Shown here: piece after piece, positions 46,991-54,919 of the stretch
How the letters are laid out: every line of letters starts with the position of its first letter
How positions within the stretch are numbered: position 1 is the stretch's first letter
Assembly: GCF_020171785.1 (NCBI RefSeq)
Contig: NZ_JAIVAE010000003.1
Location: forward strand, 544,612-608,611
Source: Guptibacillus hwajinpoensis
GTDB taxonomy: Bacteria > Bacillota > Bacilli > Bacillales > Guptibacillaceae
Direction of reading: 5' to 3'
Length of the DNA stretch: 64,000 nucleotides
Position numbers and translations under genes: made by a program
Notes under the pieces: generated by a model
The model's database searches: none
What the model was told of the DNA's origin: nothing
The model's input: the letters and a program-made list of their open reading frames with translations, nothing else

Positions 46991-47162
46991 TCTGTTCCTC
47001 CTTTTCCCTTTTCCTTCGATCTTTAATTAGCAAATAAATCAAGACAGCAAGCGAAAGCGCATATCCGACCATAACGAGCGGAACCCATGAAGCATTGATA
47101 AAAAACATAACGACAATCAGAACTTGAAAGAGGGAAGCACCTATTAACAATAATATTTTCAT
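46968..47162 (-). CDS. Small two-helix membrane protein
   Basis: 64 residues: two hydrophobic helices (about 3-24 and 28-47) then a charged tail (KDRRKREKEEQNDDNRNY). Starts at ATG 47162. It overlaps the YbjQ-like gene by 23 nt, so the two are probably translated together. I do not recognise the family; an accessory role to the YbjQ-like protein is an inference. Confidence 0.6.
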   Translation of the reverse strand: MKILLLIGASLFQVLIVVMFFINASWVPLVMVGYALSLAVLIYLLIKDRRKREKEEQNDDNRNY

Positions 47163-47249
47163 TGCGCCTATCACCGGCTTTCTACATCTAACATAAGAAT
47201 ACATTATTTTGCGTGATTTTTCTTGTCCTGTTTTGCCAAATCAATTCCA

Positions 47250-47290
47250 CATAAAAAAGCGATACGCAGAGTCATTTCCGCATATCGCTG
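47250..47290 (-). terminator. Terminator on the minus strand beyond tRNA-Gln
   Basis: GCGATATGCG pairs with a GCGTATCGC arm around a loop of about 11 nt, followed by TTTTTTA on the minus strand. The nearest gene upstream on that strand is mgsR, across the tRNA gene. Confidence 0.65.
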
Positions 47291-47339
47291 TGACATGGAT
47301 TATGATGTTATCTTATTCAACCAATTGCCCGGGCATTCC

Positions 47340-47345
47340 TATAAT
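47340..47345 (+). promoter_or_regulatory. Candidate -10 of tRNA-Gln promoter
   Basis: TATAAT lies 80 nt before the tRNA, with a weak TTCAAC 18 nt upstream. The spacer includes the palindrome TGCCCGGGCA (47326-47335). A short inverted repeat AGTATAAG/CTTATACT (47378-47385, 47400-47407) lies in the leader. Confidence 0.35.
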
Positions 47346-47425
47346 GAAGGTGATTTTTTTGCCTTCTGCTAAAAATAAGTATAAGTATCTAAACCGCTGC
47401 TTATACTACTAGAGCACGAAACCAT

Positions 47426-47497
47426 TGGGCTATAGCCAAGCGGTAAGGCAACGGATTTTGATTCCGTCATGCGCTGGTTCGAATCCAGCTAGCCCAG
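47426..47497 (+). tRNA. trnQ: tRNA-Gln (anticodon TTG)
   Basis: A 72-nt cloverleaf: acceptor stem TGGGCTA (47426-47432) with TAGCCCA (47490-47496), D loop AGCGGTAAGGC, anticodon loop ttTTGat giving UUG, and T arm GGTTCGAATCC. No CCA is encoded. It is a solitary tRNA. Confidence 0.95.
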
Positions 47498-47881
47498 TTA
47501 AGATACAACAGCAAGCTTCTTTTTACGTTGTTTTAAATTTTGCAAACCCGACTTATTGTAACCTACAATTAATTTCTTTCCGTTAGTCACGATAGGACGT
47601 CTTAGAAGCTTTGGTTCATTATGCATTAGTTCAAGCATTTCAGAAAGGGTAAGATCATCAATTTCAACATTTAGCTTTTTGAATGAAGTACTTCTTCTCG
47701 CAAGAATTTCTTCAATACCATCTGTAGATAAGGTAATGATTTCTTTTAATTCATCAATTGAAGGTGTATCTTTAAATAAATGACGCTCTTCAAAATCAAC
47801 ACCATTTTCTTTTAACCATGCTTTTGTTTTTCTACAAGATGTACAACTTGGATAAGTATAAAACAATAATTTATCTTCCAA
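47498..47881 (-). CDS. mgsR: MgsR, Spx/ArsC family stress regulator (YqgZ)
   Basis: A 127-residue Spx-like protein beginning LEDKLLFYTYPSCTSCRKTKAWLKENGVDF. It has the redox CXXC motif (CTSC) and PKLLRRPIV. MgsR modulates part of the SigB general stress regulon in B. subtilis (126 residues). TTG 47881 after GGGGAGGA gives the family length; the frame extends to 47941. A SigB-type promoter lies 41-66 nt upstream. The stop codon is adjacent to the 3' end of the opposite tRNA-Gln. Confidence 0.93.
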   Translation of the reverse strand: MEDKLLFYTYPSCTSCRKTKAWLKENGVDFEERHLFKDTPSIDELKEIITLSTDGIEEILARRSTSFKKLNVEIDDLTLSEMLELMHNEPKLLRRPIVTNGKKLIVGYNKSGLQNLKQRKKKLAVVS

Positions 47882-47921
47882 TTTAAATCCTCCCCGATTC
47901 GTTTTCCGTTGATAACTAACT

Positions 47922-47947
47922 TTACCCATATTATACAACACTTAAAC
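47922..47947 (-). promoter_or_regulatory. SigB promoter of mgsR
   Basis: On the minus strand GTTTAA (47947-47942) and GGGTAA (47927-47922) are separated by 14 nt, a full match to the SigB consensus GTTTAA-N12/15-GGGWAW. Confidence 0.75.
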
Positions 47948-48129
47948 AAATATTGTACAAGAAAAAGATTTGTATTTTTGTGAACGATTTGGGATAATAA
48001 ATTGGAACCCTTTTCAAGGTTAAATAAGGAAAGTCATTATTTTGCCATGAGACTAGCATTTACTTTTCCACAAGAACTCATATATAATACGATATGTATG
48101 GGGAATGAACGAGCAAGGGAGGAACTTTT

Positions 48130-48375
48130 ATGCCTAGAATGTACCGAGTTTTAGCTTTCTGGACCGGCATTTTCTCACTCATGGGCTTTGTTGGTGAGAT
48201 GCCAGTATTAGGATTGCTGTTCCTTGGCCAGGCCGGCATGTTTTTAGCGTTAAGTTATCTAAACTTAACAGAACGTACTTATTTGTATATTTTTGGTGTA
48301 TACTTAACTTTGTTTATGGTCGGTTTTTCCTACTGGTCAGTGTTCATGATGACGCCTGGATCAGGCGGACATTAA
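48130..48375 (+). CDS. yqgY: YqgY, DUF2626 membrane protein
   Basis: An 81-residue protein with two to three hydrophobic helices and an ending GSGGH. It is of the DUF2626 family and the same length as B. subtilis YqgY. A TATAAT preceded by TTTACT (18 nt) lies upstream. Function unknown. Confidence 0.84.
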   Translation: MPRMYRVLAFWTGIFSLMGFVGEMPVLGLLFLGQAGMFLALSYLNLTERTYLYIFGVYLTLFMVGFSYWSVFMMTPGSGGH

Positions 48376-48383
48376 TCCGAACG

Positions 48384-48417
48384 CAAAAAAGACGATGCTT
48401 ACGCATCGTCTTTTTTT
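48384..48417. terminator. Bidirectional terminator between yqgY and the methyltransferase gene
   Basis: AAAAGACGATGC (48387-48398) pairs with GCATCGTCTTTT (48403-48414); T-run on the plus strand. One arm includes the last codons of the methyltransferase. Confidence 0.85.
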
Positions 48418-49487
48418 GGGCACTTTTCTTGAATCATTACTAAAAATTGATTCGACTGAGCCAGCCACCTTACTGCTCGATTTTGTTTATGCTCTCTAGA
48501 AAAAGGATTATCCGGAGTCGTTTGCTGAAGAAATTGAAGCAAACCCTCTTTTAAAAGAAAGTGTCCTTGTGGGAGACAATCGACCCACTGAATCCCGTGA
48601 CTTAGACCAATGTTTCGAATAGCGTCTACATGAACATGAGTTGTGATATCCATTTCCCCAGGGAACTGTAAAACGTTTTCTATGAGCTGATGATTGTAGT
48701 ATCCCCTAAGACTGCCTCGTCTCCTTCCAGGTTTTCCCCACTCCTCATTTGTATATCCATAATCTACTGTAAAGACTTTTCCATGAGATAGCCAAATTCC
48801 TATCTCATCCAACCATTCTCCCATTGCAAGCGGAATTTCGATCCGTTGTCCATCACTAATCTGTAGTTCGTGACACGCTAACCAGTTCAGAATTTCGGGG
48901 TCTGTACAGGGAATGTACACCTCCTCAAAACAATCATAATCATTTAAACCAACACAGACTTCAAGAAGTTCACGTTGTTTTTCAATAACACGTACAGGAA
49001 ACGCATCAAGCAATTCATTTGAGAATAGAATGCCATTTAACTTCGGTAGCTCTTCCTTAATTGTAGAAAGTGAAGGATAAATCAGCACGTTATGATGCTT
49101 AGTGCGCTCAGCAATTAATTGCTGATGATAAGGACTGGATTCCAGTACAAAATAAGTTAACTTTTTATAAAACTTATGATCCACCGTTTTTACTTCATCA
49201 AGAAAGGAAGAAATGAAGTTACCATCACCTGAACCCGCATCGACAATTACCGGTGCATACGCGTTTTTTTGTATTTCTTTTATAAGCACTCGGGCCATTA
49301 CGCGAGAAAAAACGTCACCTACACTTGTTGAGGTAATGAAATCACCTCTTTTCCCCGTCTTTGGTGCATGCTTCTGATAATACCCATACTTATGATGATA
49401 AAGAGACAATGTCATAAACCGCTCGAAAGTGATTGAACTATTTGAGCTCTGTTCAATTTCATTTTTAATGACAGTTTTTAACGACAT
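48399..49487 (-). CDS. MidA/NDUFAF7-type SAM-dependent methyltransferase
   Basis: A 362-residue class I methyltransferase of the DUF185 family. GDFITSTSVGDVFSRVMARVL and VIVDAGSGDGNFISSFLDEV (SAM motif I) are family features, as are FSNELLDAFPVRV and GRRRGSLRGYYNHQL. In mitochondria the relative NDUFAF7 methylates a complex I arginine; the bacterial substrate is unknown. It follows yqgX by 3 nt. Confidence 0.88.
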   Translation of the reverse strand: MSLKTVIKNEIEQSSNSSITFERFMTLSLYHHKYGYYQKHAPKTGKRGDFITSTSVGDVFSRVMARVLIKEIQKNAYAPVIVDAGSGDGNFISSFLDEVKTVDHKFYKKLTYFVLESSPYHQQLIAERTKHHNVLIYPSLSTIKEELPKLNGILFSNELLDAFPVRVIEKQRELLEVCVGLNDYDCFEEVYIPCTDPEILNWLACHELQISDGQRIEIPLAMGEWLDEIGIWLSHGKVFTVDYGYTNEEWGKPGRRRGSLRGYYNHQLIENVLQFPGEMDITTHVHVDAIRNIGLSHGIQWVDCLPQGHFLLKEGLLQFLQQTTPDNPFSREHKQNRAVRWLAQSNQFLVMIQEKCPKKDDA

Positions 49488-49490
49488 TGC

Positions 49491-50132
49491 CTATAAAGAA
49501 AAGCCATTTAGAAATGGATTTTCAGTCATCTCAGTTTCAATAGTTGTAGCCCCTCCATGTCCAGATGCTACGATCGTATGTTCAGGTAGCACAAGTAGGC
49601 GATTATGTATGCTCTTAAGCAATTGTTTTTGATTCCCGCCTGGAAGATCTGTTCTTCCTATACTTCCGGCAAACAGAGCATCACCGGAAAAGACGATATT
49701 CGCGTCTTTGAAATAAAATGATACGCTGCCAGGTGAGTGTCCCGGCGTCTCTAGAACCGTAAAATTAAATGAACCGATTGTCATATCTCCTTCTCCCTCA
49801 ATGAGATGGTCAGCGGGTTTACCAGAAATGTTATCAACAACTGGAAAAAGTTTTGAGCCGTTTAAAGAAGGATCTGAAAGCCAATTTGATTCATATGCAT
49901 GCAAATAGACTGGAGCTTGATAAGTTTCTCTTAGTAAATCAACGGCACCGATATGATCAAAATGAGCATGAGTTAAAAGAATAGCCAATGGTTTTAACTC
50001 CATCTTTTCGATTTTTCTCTTGATTCGTCCTCCCTCAGCACCTGGATCTATAACAAGAGCTTCTTTATTTTCATTCCATATCAGTGCTGCATTTGCTTGC
50101 ACAGGTCCAACAGCCATTTGTTTCCATTCCAT
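49491..50132 (-). CDS. yqgX: YqgX, metallo-beta-lactamase-fold hydrolase (glyoxalase II-like)
   Basis: A 213-residue hydrolase with LTHAHFDHIGAVD (HXHXDH), FTVLETPGHSPGSVSFY, and FSGDALFAGSIGRTDLPGG, all metal-binding motifs of the glyoxalase II subgroup. Substrate may be a thioester. ATG 50132 chosen; the frame extends to 50147. Confidence 0.9.
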   Translation of the reverse strand: MEWKQMAVGPVQANAALIWNENKEALVIDPGAEGGRIKRKIEKMELKPLAILLTHAHFDHIGAVDLLRETYQAPVYLHAYESNWLSDPSLNGSKLFPVVDNISGKPADHLIEGEGDMTIGSFNFTVLETPGHSPGSVSFYFKDANIVFSGDALFAGSIGRTDLPGGNQKQLLKSIHNRLLVLPEHTIVASGHGGATTIETEMTENPFLNGFSL

Positions 50133-50146
50133 AACATTCGCCTCCA

Positions 50147-50175
50147 TTGAAAGATTATGCTTCTTATTCTACACT
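50147..50175 (+). promoter_or_regulatory. Candidate promoter of the unrecognised 161-residue gene
   Basis: TTGAAA (50147-50152), 17 nt and TACACT (50170-50175). It lies in the divergent region shared with yqgX. Confidence 0.4.
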
Positions 50176-50199
50176 ATAAAAAAGAGCGAATAAAAGGAG

Positions 50200-50685
50200 A
50201 TGTTTCTACTGAACTTCGTGTATGGTGTTGAAATGAAACCACCTGTTAATAAACTACCTGGGTTCATAGCGCAAATTGTCAAAAAAACGGCTGATCTTGC
50301 TAACGTGATGGATCGTGATAAACAACTTGTTATCATTTCAGATCGAATCGAAGCTGAAGCACTTCAGAACTACTATCAGTCCAAAGGTGTTCTCGAAGAC
50401 GTTCATCCACTCATTCATCTTTCTCAAGCATCTGATTGTAAACTTTCTTTCACAGACTACGGCTTCAATTCTCAAAACAACGAACATTATCTCTACAAAG
50501 AAATGGTTGCGTGGTTCAGGATACTTAAAGGAGACGACCAACAAAAAAAAATGGCGCTTTTACAAATGGAAGAACATTTCATTTGTCGGGATGATCAGGT
50601 TTTTTATATTGATCGAATGCACATAAAATTAATGCAGGGTATCGCTCGAGCTTACGACATTGAACTTACATTTTCGAGTGAATAA
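50200..50685 (+). CDS. Unrecognised protein between yqgX and yqgW
   Basis: A soluble-looking protein of about 150-161 residues; I do not recognise a family. Segments are KLPGFIAQIVKKTADLANVMD, LVIISDRIEAEALQNYYQSKG, and MVAWFRILKGDDQQKKMALLQMEEHF. It has no membrane helix, catalytic motif or Cys pair beyond two scattered Cys. The start is unclear: AAAAGGAG directly abuts the ATG at 50200, is 9 nt before an in-frame CTG (50209), and far from ATG 50233. Codon use is like that of the neighbours. The frame is 486 nt with no stop, so I believe it is real. Confidence 0.65.
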   Translation: MFLLNFVYGVEMKPPVNKLPGFIAQIVKKTADLANVMDRDKQLVIISDRIEAEALQNYYQSKGVLEDVHPLIHLSQASDCKLSFTDYGFNSQNNEHYLYKEMVAWFRILKGDDQQKKMALLQMEEHFICRDDQVFYIDRMHIKLMQGIARAYDIELTFSSE

Positions 50686-50828
50686 CACCTCGACAAACGA
50701 AAAGAAAACGGTTAAAATAAGAAAGGACTTATCGTACATACCATTCAAGAAAAATTTACGATTCAACCATGCAACAGTCATTTTACGGGTATACTGATAA
50801 TGAGTGCATGGATAGGGAGGTATTCCAA

Positions 50829-51014
50829 ATGGGATTAGCAATTATTTTTGCAATCGTTACTTTATTTTGCGTATGGGGTGTTTTTCGTTCCCTTCGTGAA
50901 AAGAACTTTATGGGCCTTGCCTTTGCAGGATTAACAGTGCTTGTATTCGGCGCCTTTACTGTTGCTACAATGATCGATATTCTTTTCGGATCTGGTGGCG
51001 GCGGAGGCCACTAA
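50829..51014 (+). CDS. yqgW: YqgW, DUF2759 membrane protein
   Basis: A 61-residue protein with two hydrophobic helices and a glycine-rich end (GSGGGGGH). DUF2759 family. AGGGAGGT lies 7 nt before ATG 50829; the longer frame from 50769 is not supported. Function unknown. Confidence 0.85.
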   Translation: MGLAIIFAIVTLFCVWGVFRSLREKNFMGLAFAGLTVLVFGAFTVATMIDILFGSGGGGGH

Positions 51015-51041
51015 AAAAACAGCCATTTCGGCTGTTTTTTT
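51013..51041. terminator. Terminator between yqgW and yqgV
   Basis: AAACAGCC (51017-51024) with GGCTGTTT (51030-51037) and T-runs on both strands. Confidence 0.85.
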
Positions 51042-51075
51042 ATGTCTTAGAAGCACATGATACGTCATGTTACTT

Positions 51076-51381
51076 TTATTTTAAATGTCTTTTAACTGAT
51101 TCGAGTTTATCTTCCATATTCACCTTTTTATCACGACGATCATCGATTCGTAGATTCGTGGCTACACGCTCAATACCTGCTTGAAAGGGCGCTTCATGAA
51201 TCGCTTTAACAACGTCTAGGAGATCTGAAATATCTCCTTCAATAAGAGTACTCATAGGTGTTAAACGATATGTAATCCGATCAGAAAACGATTCTAGAAC
51301 CTCCTGTACATCCGCTACATACTTACTAACACTTGGTGTTTCCGTTCCAATTGGGATCACTGTAACATCTACAATTGCCAT
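51076..51381 (-). CDS. yqgV: YqgV, MTH1187 family thiamine-binding protein
   Basis: A 101-residue protein starting MAIVDVTVIPIGTETPSVSKYVADVQ, with the MTH1187/YkoF-like fold signature YRLTPMSTLIEGD and ATNLRIDDRRDK. Members bind thiamine or the pyrimidine moiety. It stands next to fetB (overlap at 51381) and a few kilobases from the thiamine operon. Confidence 0.87.
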   Translation of the reverse strand: MAIVDVTVIPIGTETPSVSKYVADVQEVLESFSDRITYRLTPMSTLIEGDISDLLDVVKAIHEAPFQAGIERVATNLRIDDRRDKKVNMEDKLESVKRHLK

Positions 51382-52154
51382 TATTTTTTTCCTCCCTTTT
51401 CTTCAAGTAACTGCATTTTTCGATTAAAGAAAAAGCGATACGTCACCAATGAAATAATCATCGCACAAATGGACACAGATGAAAAGATGCTAATCGAAAT
51501 GACGATCTGATAGCGAATGGCTTCAATTGGCGAAGCTCCACCAAGAATTAGTCCTGTCATCATCCCTGGCAATTGCACAAGTCCAATCGTTTTTAATCCA
51601 TCTACATTAGGAATCATTGCTGCGCGAATCGTTTTTCTAATAATCATTTGAGAAGCTTGTGAAGCATTTGCTCCAAGCGATAATGCTGCAAGAATTTCTC
51701 CTTTACTATCGTGAAACTCGTTCTTCATTCTCTCAAATGCAAGACCAGTTGCCACCATACTATTACCAATAATCATTCCACTCATCGGAATAACCTGTTC
51801 GGATCGAAAAGGAATAATATCAAATACGATCCATAATGACAATACAAACACTTCAATAAGAATAAGCGAAGAGAACGACAGGAGAAAAGCATACGGAATC
51901 CCTTTTCCTCTCTTTGATGCTTGAAGAGAAGCAATGACTAGCATGACAGCTACCCATAATCCTACCCCCTGCCAATCTGGAATAGAAAAGAGAAATGTGA
52001 GAACATAACCTATAAAAAACAATTGAACGACGCCGCGGATAGAAGACCATATAGCTGATTTGCCGATCCCAAGCGAAAACAAATAAGAAAGCGAAACAGG
52101 AATCATGACAAATAGAATCATTGTAAGCAATGAAAGATTCGATATGTTCGTCAT
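51381..52154 (-). CDS. FetB-like ABC permease (UPF0014)
   Basis: A 257-residue permease with seven hydrophobic helices, GKSAIWSSIRGVVQLFFIGYVL and VDGLKTIGLVQLPGMMTGLILGG, the UPF0014/FetB signatures. In E. coli FetAB exports iron and helps oxidative-stress resistance; B. subtilis YjkA is the relative. Adjacent to the ATPase (3 nt) and yqgV. Confidence 0.87.
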   Translation of the reverse strand: MTNISNLSLLTMILFVMIPVSLSYLFSLGIGKSAIWSSIRGVVQLFFIGYVLTFLFSIPDWQGVGLWVAVMLVIASLQASKRGKGIPYAFLLSFSSLILIEVFVLSLWIVFDIIPFRSEQVIPMSGMIIGNSMVATGLAFERMKNEFHDSKGEILAALSLGANASQASQMIIRKTIRAAMIPNVDGLKTIGLVQLPGMMTGLILGGASPIEAIRYQIVISISIFSSVSICAMIISLVTYRFFFNRKMQLLEEKGGKK

Positions 52155-52157
52155 AAA

Positions 52158-52853
52158 TTATCCTTCGAGAAAGTGCTTTAACGTAGCGGATTTTGGTTGA
52201 TAAAACAATTCGGTTGTTTTTCCTTGCTCTTCAACTCTACCTTCATTCATAAATAGGGTATAGCTACCAAGTCTTTCTGCTTGCTTAAGGTCATGTGTAA
52301 TCATCAAAATTGTCTTCCCTTCTTCATTCACGAGCTTATGTAACAAATCTTCCATCAAATCCACTGTCCGCATATCAAGTGCACTGGTCACTTCGTCTAA
52401 TAACAATACCTCGGGATTATTAGCAAGCGTTCTTGCAAATGCCACTCGCTGCTGTTCGCCACCAGATAAATTTTCTACTTCTTTCGTTAAAAACTCTTTA
52501 GGCAACTGTACTTTTTCCAATAGCTTTACCCCTTCATTGGGCTCCCACTTTTTTTGAAGAGAAGGACCAAACTTTAAATTATCTTCTACCGTTCCATCAA
52601 ATAAATGAGCCTGTTGAAACACCATTCCAATGTTTCTACGCAGCTCTGATATAGGAAAATCGCTAATATTTTTCCCTTTAAAGTGAATCTTACCCTCATC
52701 TGGATCTTCTAGTCTATTTAACAAAAGTAATAAACTACTCTTCCCTGCACCTGAGGGTCCGATGATTGTCGTTAAACTGCCTTCCATTAATGAAAATTGA
52801 ACACCCGTTACACGTTCATTGGATACATTTTCTACTTCGATTAGTTTATTCAT
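52158..52853 (-). CDS. FetA-like ABC ATPase
   Basis: A 231-residue ATPase: Walker A IIGPSGAGKSSLLLLLNRL, signature LSGGEQQRVAFARTLANNP, Walker B VLLLDEVTSALD and switch His in MITHDLKQAE. It pairs with the FetB-like permease. ATG 52853 begins the conserved MNKLIEVENV; an upstream extension to 52895 is not needed. No promoter motif clearly seen. Confidence 0.88.
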   Translation of the reverse strand: MNKLIEVENVSNERVTGVQFSLMEGSLTTIIGPSGAGKSSLLLLLNRLEDPDEGKIHFKGKNISDFPISELRRNIGMVFQQAHLFDGTVEDNLKFGPSLQKKWEPNEGVKLLEKVQLPKEFLTKEVENLSGGEQQRVAFARTLANNPEVLLLDEVTSALDMRTVDLMEDLLHKLVNEEGKTILMITHDLKQAERLGSYTLFMNEGRVEEQGKTTELFYQPKSATLKHFLEG

Positions 52854-52960
52854 TGAACTTCCTTTCTTGAAATCGAATTGCTTCATTAACACCATTCTAA
52901 AAGTTCCTTGCTTAGTCTATGTATTTTTCCCCTCCTCATTCGAATAGCAAACTTATTCAC

Positions 52961-52988
52961 ATAAAAAAACCCTGCAGAAGCAGGGTTA
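52961..52988 (-). terminator. Terminator of the thiamine operon
   Basis: AACCCTG (52968-52974) pairs with CAGGGTT (52981-52987), followed by TTTTTTTATG on the minus strand; includes the thiD stop codon. Confidence 0.85.
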
Positions 52989-53798
52989 AGTTTTCATAAC
53001 GGAAGGTTGTATTTGTCGATAAGCAGCATGATTTGTTGGCCCAATTCCTTTTCCTATTGGGAGAGCGTGTGTAATAGCAGCCGTAATATATTCTTTTGCG
53101 ATAGCTATAGCCTCGGGGATCGGCCTCCCCTTAGCAAGCTCAGCTGCGATACAAGCTGAATACGTGCAACCAGTTCCGTGGGTGTGTTTTGTTTCAATAC
53201 GCTCTGATTCATAATGGTAAAAGCGGTCGTTTACATACAGAACATCTACAGCAGTATTACTCGTCATATGTCCACCTTTAACAAGTACAGCTTTTGCACC
53301 ACTTGCATGTAGGGCCTTTGCCGCCTCCTCCATACCCTTGATAGAAGTAATAGCTTTACAATTTAGCAATTCAGCTGTTTCAGGAAGATTAGGCGTAATA
53401 ACAGCCCCTAGCGGAAAAAGCTTTTCTTTCATAGCCAATTTTGCTTCATTTTGCAAAAGAGACGCCCCACCTTTTGCGATCATCACAGGATCAATAACAA
53501 GATTTGAGACATTGTAGTCCCTTATCTTTTCCGATACCGCCAGAATGATGTCACTCGAAAAAAGCATCCCGGTTTTTACTGCGTCCGCCCCAATATCTGA
53601 GAGAACAGCATCAAGCTGTGATTGCACCGCTTCGATTGTTTGCGGGAACACATGATGAACGCCAAGCGTGTTCTGAGCTGTAAGTGCTGTAATCGCACTC
53701 ATTCCAAACACGTCGCGCTCTTGAAACGTTTTTAAATCAGCTTGAATTCCAGCTCCGCCACCACTATCTGAACCAGCAATCGTCAGTGCTTTATACAT
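52986..53798 (-). CDS. thiD: Hydroxymethylpyrimidine/phosphomethylpyrimidine kinase
   Basis: A 270-residue ribokinase-fold enzyme with AGSDSGGGAGIQADLKTFQ, AITALTAQNTLGVH, VIDPVMIAKGGA and the C-terminal THGTGCTYSACIAAELAKG. It phosphorylates HMP twice for thiamine synthesis. Last gene of the thi operon, 15 nt after thiO. Confidence 0.95.
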   Translation of the reverse strand: MYKALTIAGSDSGGGAGIQADLKTFQERDVFGMSAITALTAQNTLGVHHVFPQTIEAVQSQLDAVLSDIGADAVKTGMLFSSDIILAVSEKIRDYNVSNLVIDPVMIAKGGASLLQNEAKLAMKEKLFPLGAVITPNLPETAELLNCKAITSIKGMEEAAKALHASGAKAVLVKGGHMTSNTAVDVLYVNDRFYHYESERIETKHTHGTGCTYSACIAAELAKGRPIPEAIAIAKEYITAAITHALPIGKGIGPTNHAAYRQIQPSVMKT

Positions 53799-53813
53799 TA
53801 GATCCTCTCCTTA

Positions 53814-54905
53814 TTAGATAGCCTGAAAACGATCAGGACGAAATTGACCAATTGCAATTTGTTGGGGAACTTGATCTATTTCATCGGCTACGATTTTTGC
53901 CGTAATTGGGCTTAGTAAAATTCCATTTCGATAATGTCCGGTCGCCAAAATAACCTCCGGTTTCTTAATTAACTTTCCGATTAGTGGAAAACCATCCTGT
54001 GTAGCTGGCCTTAACCCGGCCCATTTATGAAATGGATCCATCTTCTCGAGCACAGGCATCACCTTCTTACTCCACTTTTCGAGACGACCAATCCCATGTT
54101 CTGTTACGTTCGTATCAAAATCAGCGATATCCTCTGAGGCACCGACCACAACGGAACCATTCGCTTTAGCTACCAAATACCCCTGGCTTGTAAAAACAAT
54201 GTGGTTTAAAGGTGGAGCTTCATATGCACAAATTTGTCCGCGGATCGGATATACGGGCAATGTGCAACCAAGCTCTTTTTCCCAATACATTGACCAGGCT
54301 CCTGCTGCAAGAACAACCTGATCACTGTCAATTCGCTCCTGCTTAGTTATGACAGCATACCCGTCCAGCGTTGCATCTCCTACATTTTCGATGACATGAA
54401 CACCTAGATTGCGGCAGGCTTGTAAAAGAGCCGCCACATAGCCAGGGGCATAAATATGAGACTCTTCAGGACACCATAAAGCGGCAACAACATCTCTAGA
54501 GAGCCCTGGTTCTTTAACTCTTACTTCTTTAGCACTTAAAATCGTCGATTCAACGTTAAACTTTCTTTGCCATGCCTGTTTTGTTTCAAGAGAAAGAAGG
54601 TCGGCTTCATGATAGATACAATACAAACTACCGCTTTCATTGTACTCAAAATCAATATCCGAATGACGTTTGACCTCTTCTTGCCATTCAGGAAAAATCT
54701 GCAAGCTCTTTTGGCATAGTCGGAAAAAATCGTCAGGGTCTTCTTCAATTTCAGAATACGGAGCAAGCATTCCTGCTGCTGCACCAGAAGCCTGTCCACC
54801 ACATTGCTGCGCTTCGACCACAGTAACGTTATGTCCTCTTCTTTGACATTCAAATGCAATGGATAAACCGATCACTCCACCACCAATAATCGTGATTCTA
54901 GCCAT
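53814..54905 (-). CDS. thiO: Glycine oxidase
   Basis: A 363-residue FAD enzyme of the DAO family. FAD motif ITIIGGGVIGLSIAFECQRRG at the N-terminus, with GQASGAAAGMLAPYSE, PIRGQICAYE, and ATGHYRNGILLSPITAKIVADEI. It oxidises glycine to the iminoglycine used by ThiG for thiazole. It follows thiG by 14 nt. Confidence 0.95.
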   Translation of the reverse strand: MARITIIGGGVIGLSIAFECQRRGHNVTVVEAQQCGGQASGAAAGMLAPYSEIEEDPDDFFRLCQKSLQIFPEWQEEVKRHSDIDFEYNESGSLYCIYHEADLLSLETKQAWQRKFNVESTILSAKEVRVKEPGLSRDVVAALWCPEESHIYAPGYVAALLQACRNLGVHVIENVGDATLDGYAVITKQERIDSDQVVLAAGAWSMYWEKELGCTLPVYPIRGQICAYEAPPLNHIVFTSQGYLVAKANGSVVVGASEDIADFDTNVTEHGIGRLEKWSKKVMPVLEKMDPFHKWAGLRPATQDGFPLIGKLIKKPEVILATGHYRNGILLSPITAKIVADEIDQVPQQIAIGQFRPDRFQAI

Positions 54906-54919
54906 ATCGATCCCCTTTC

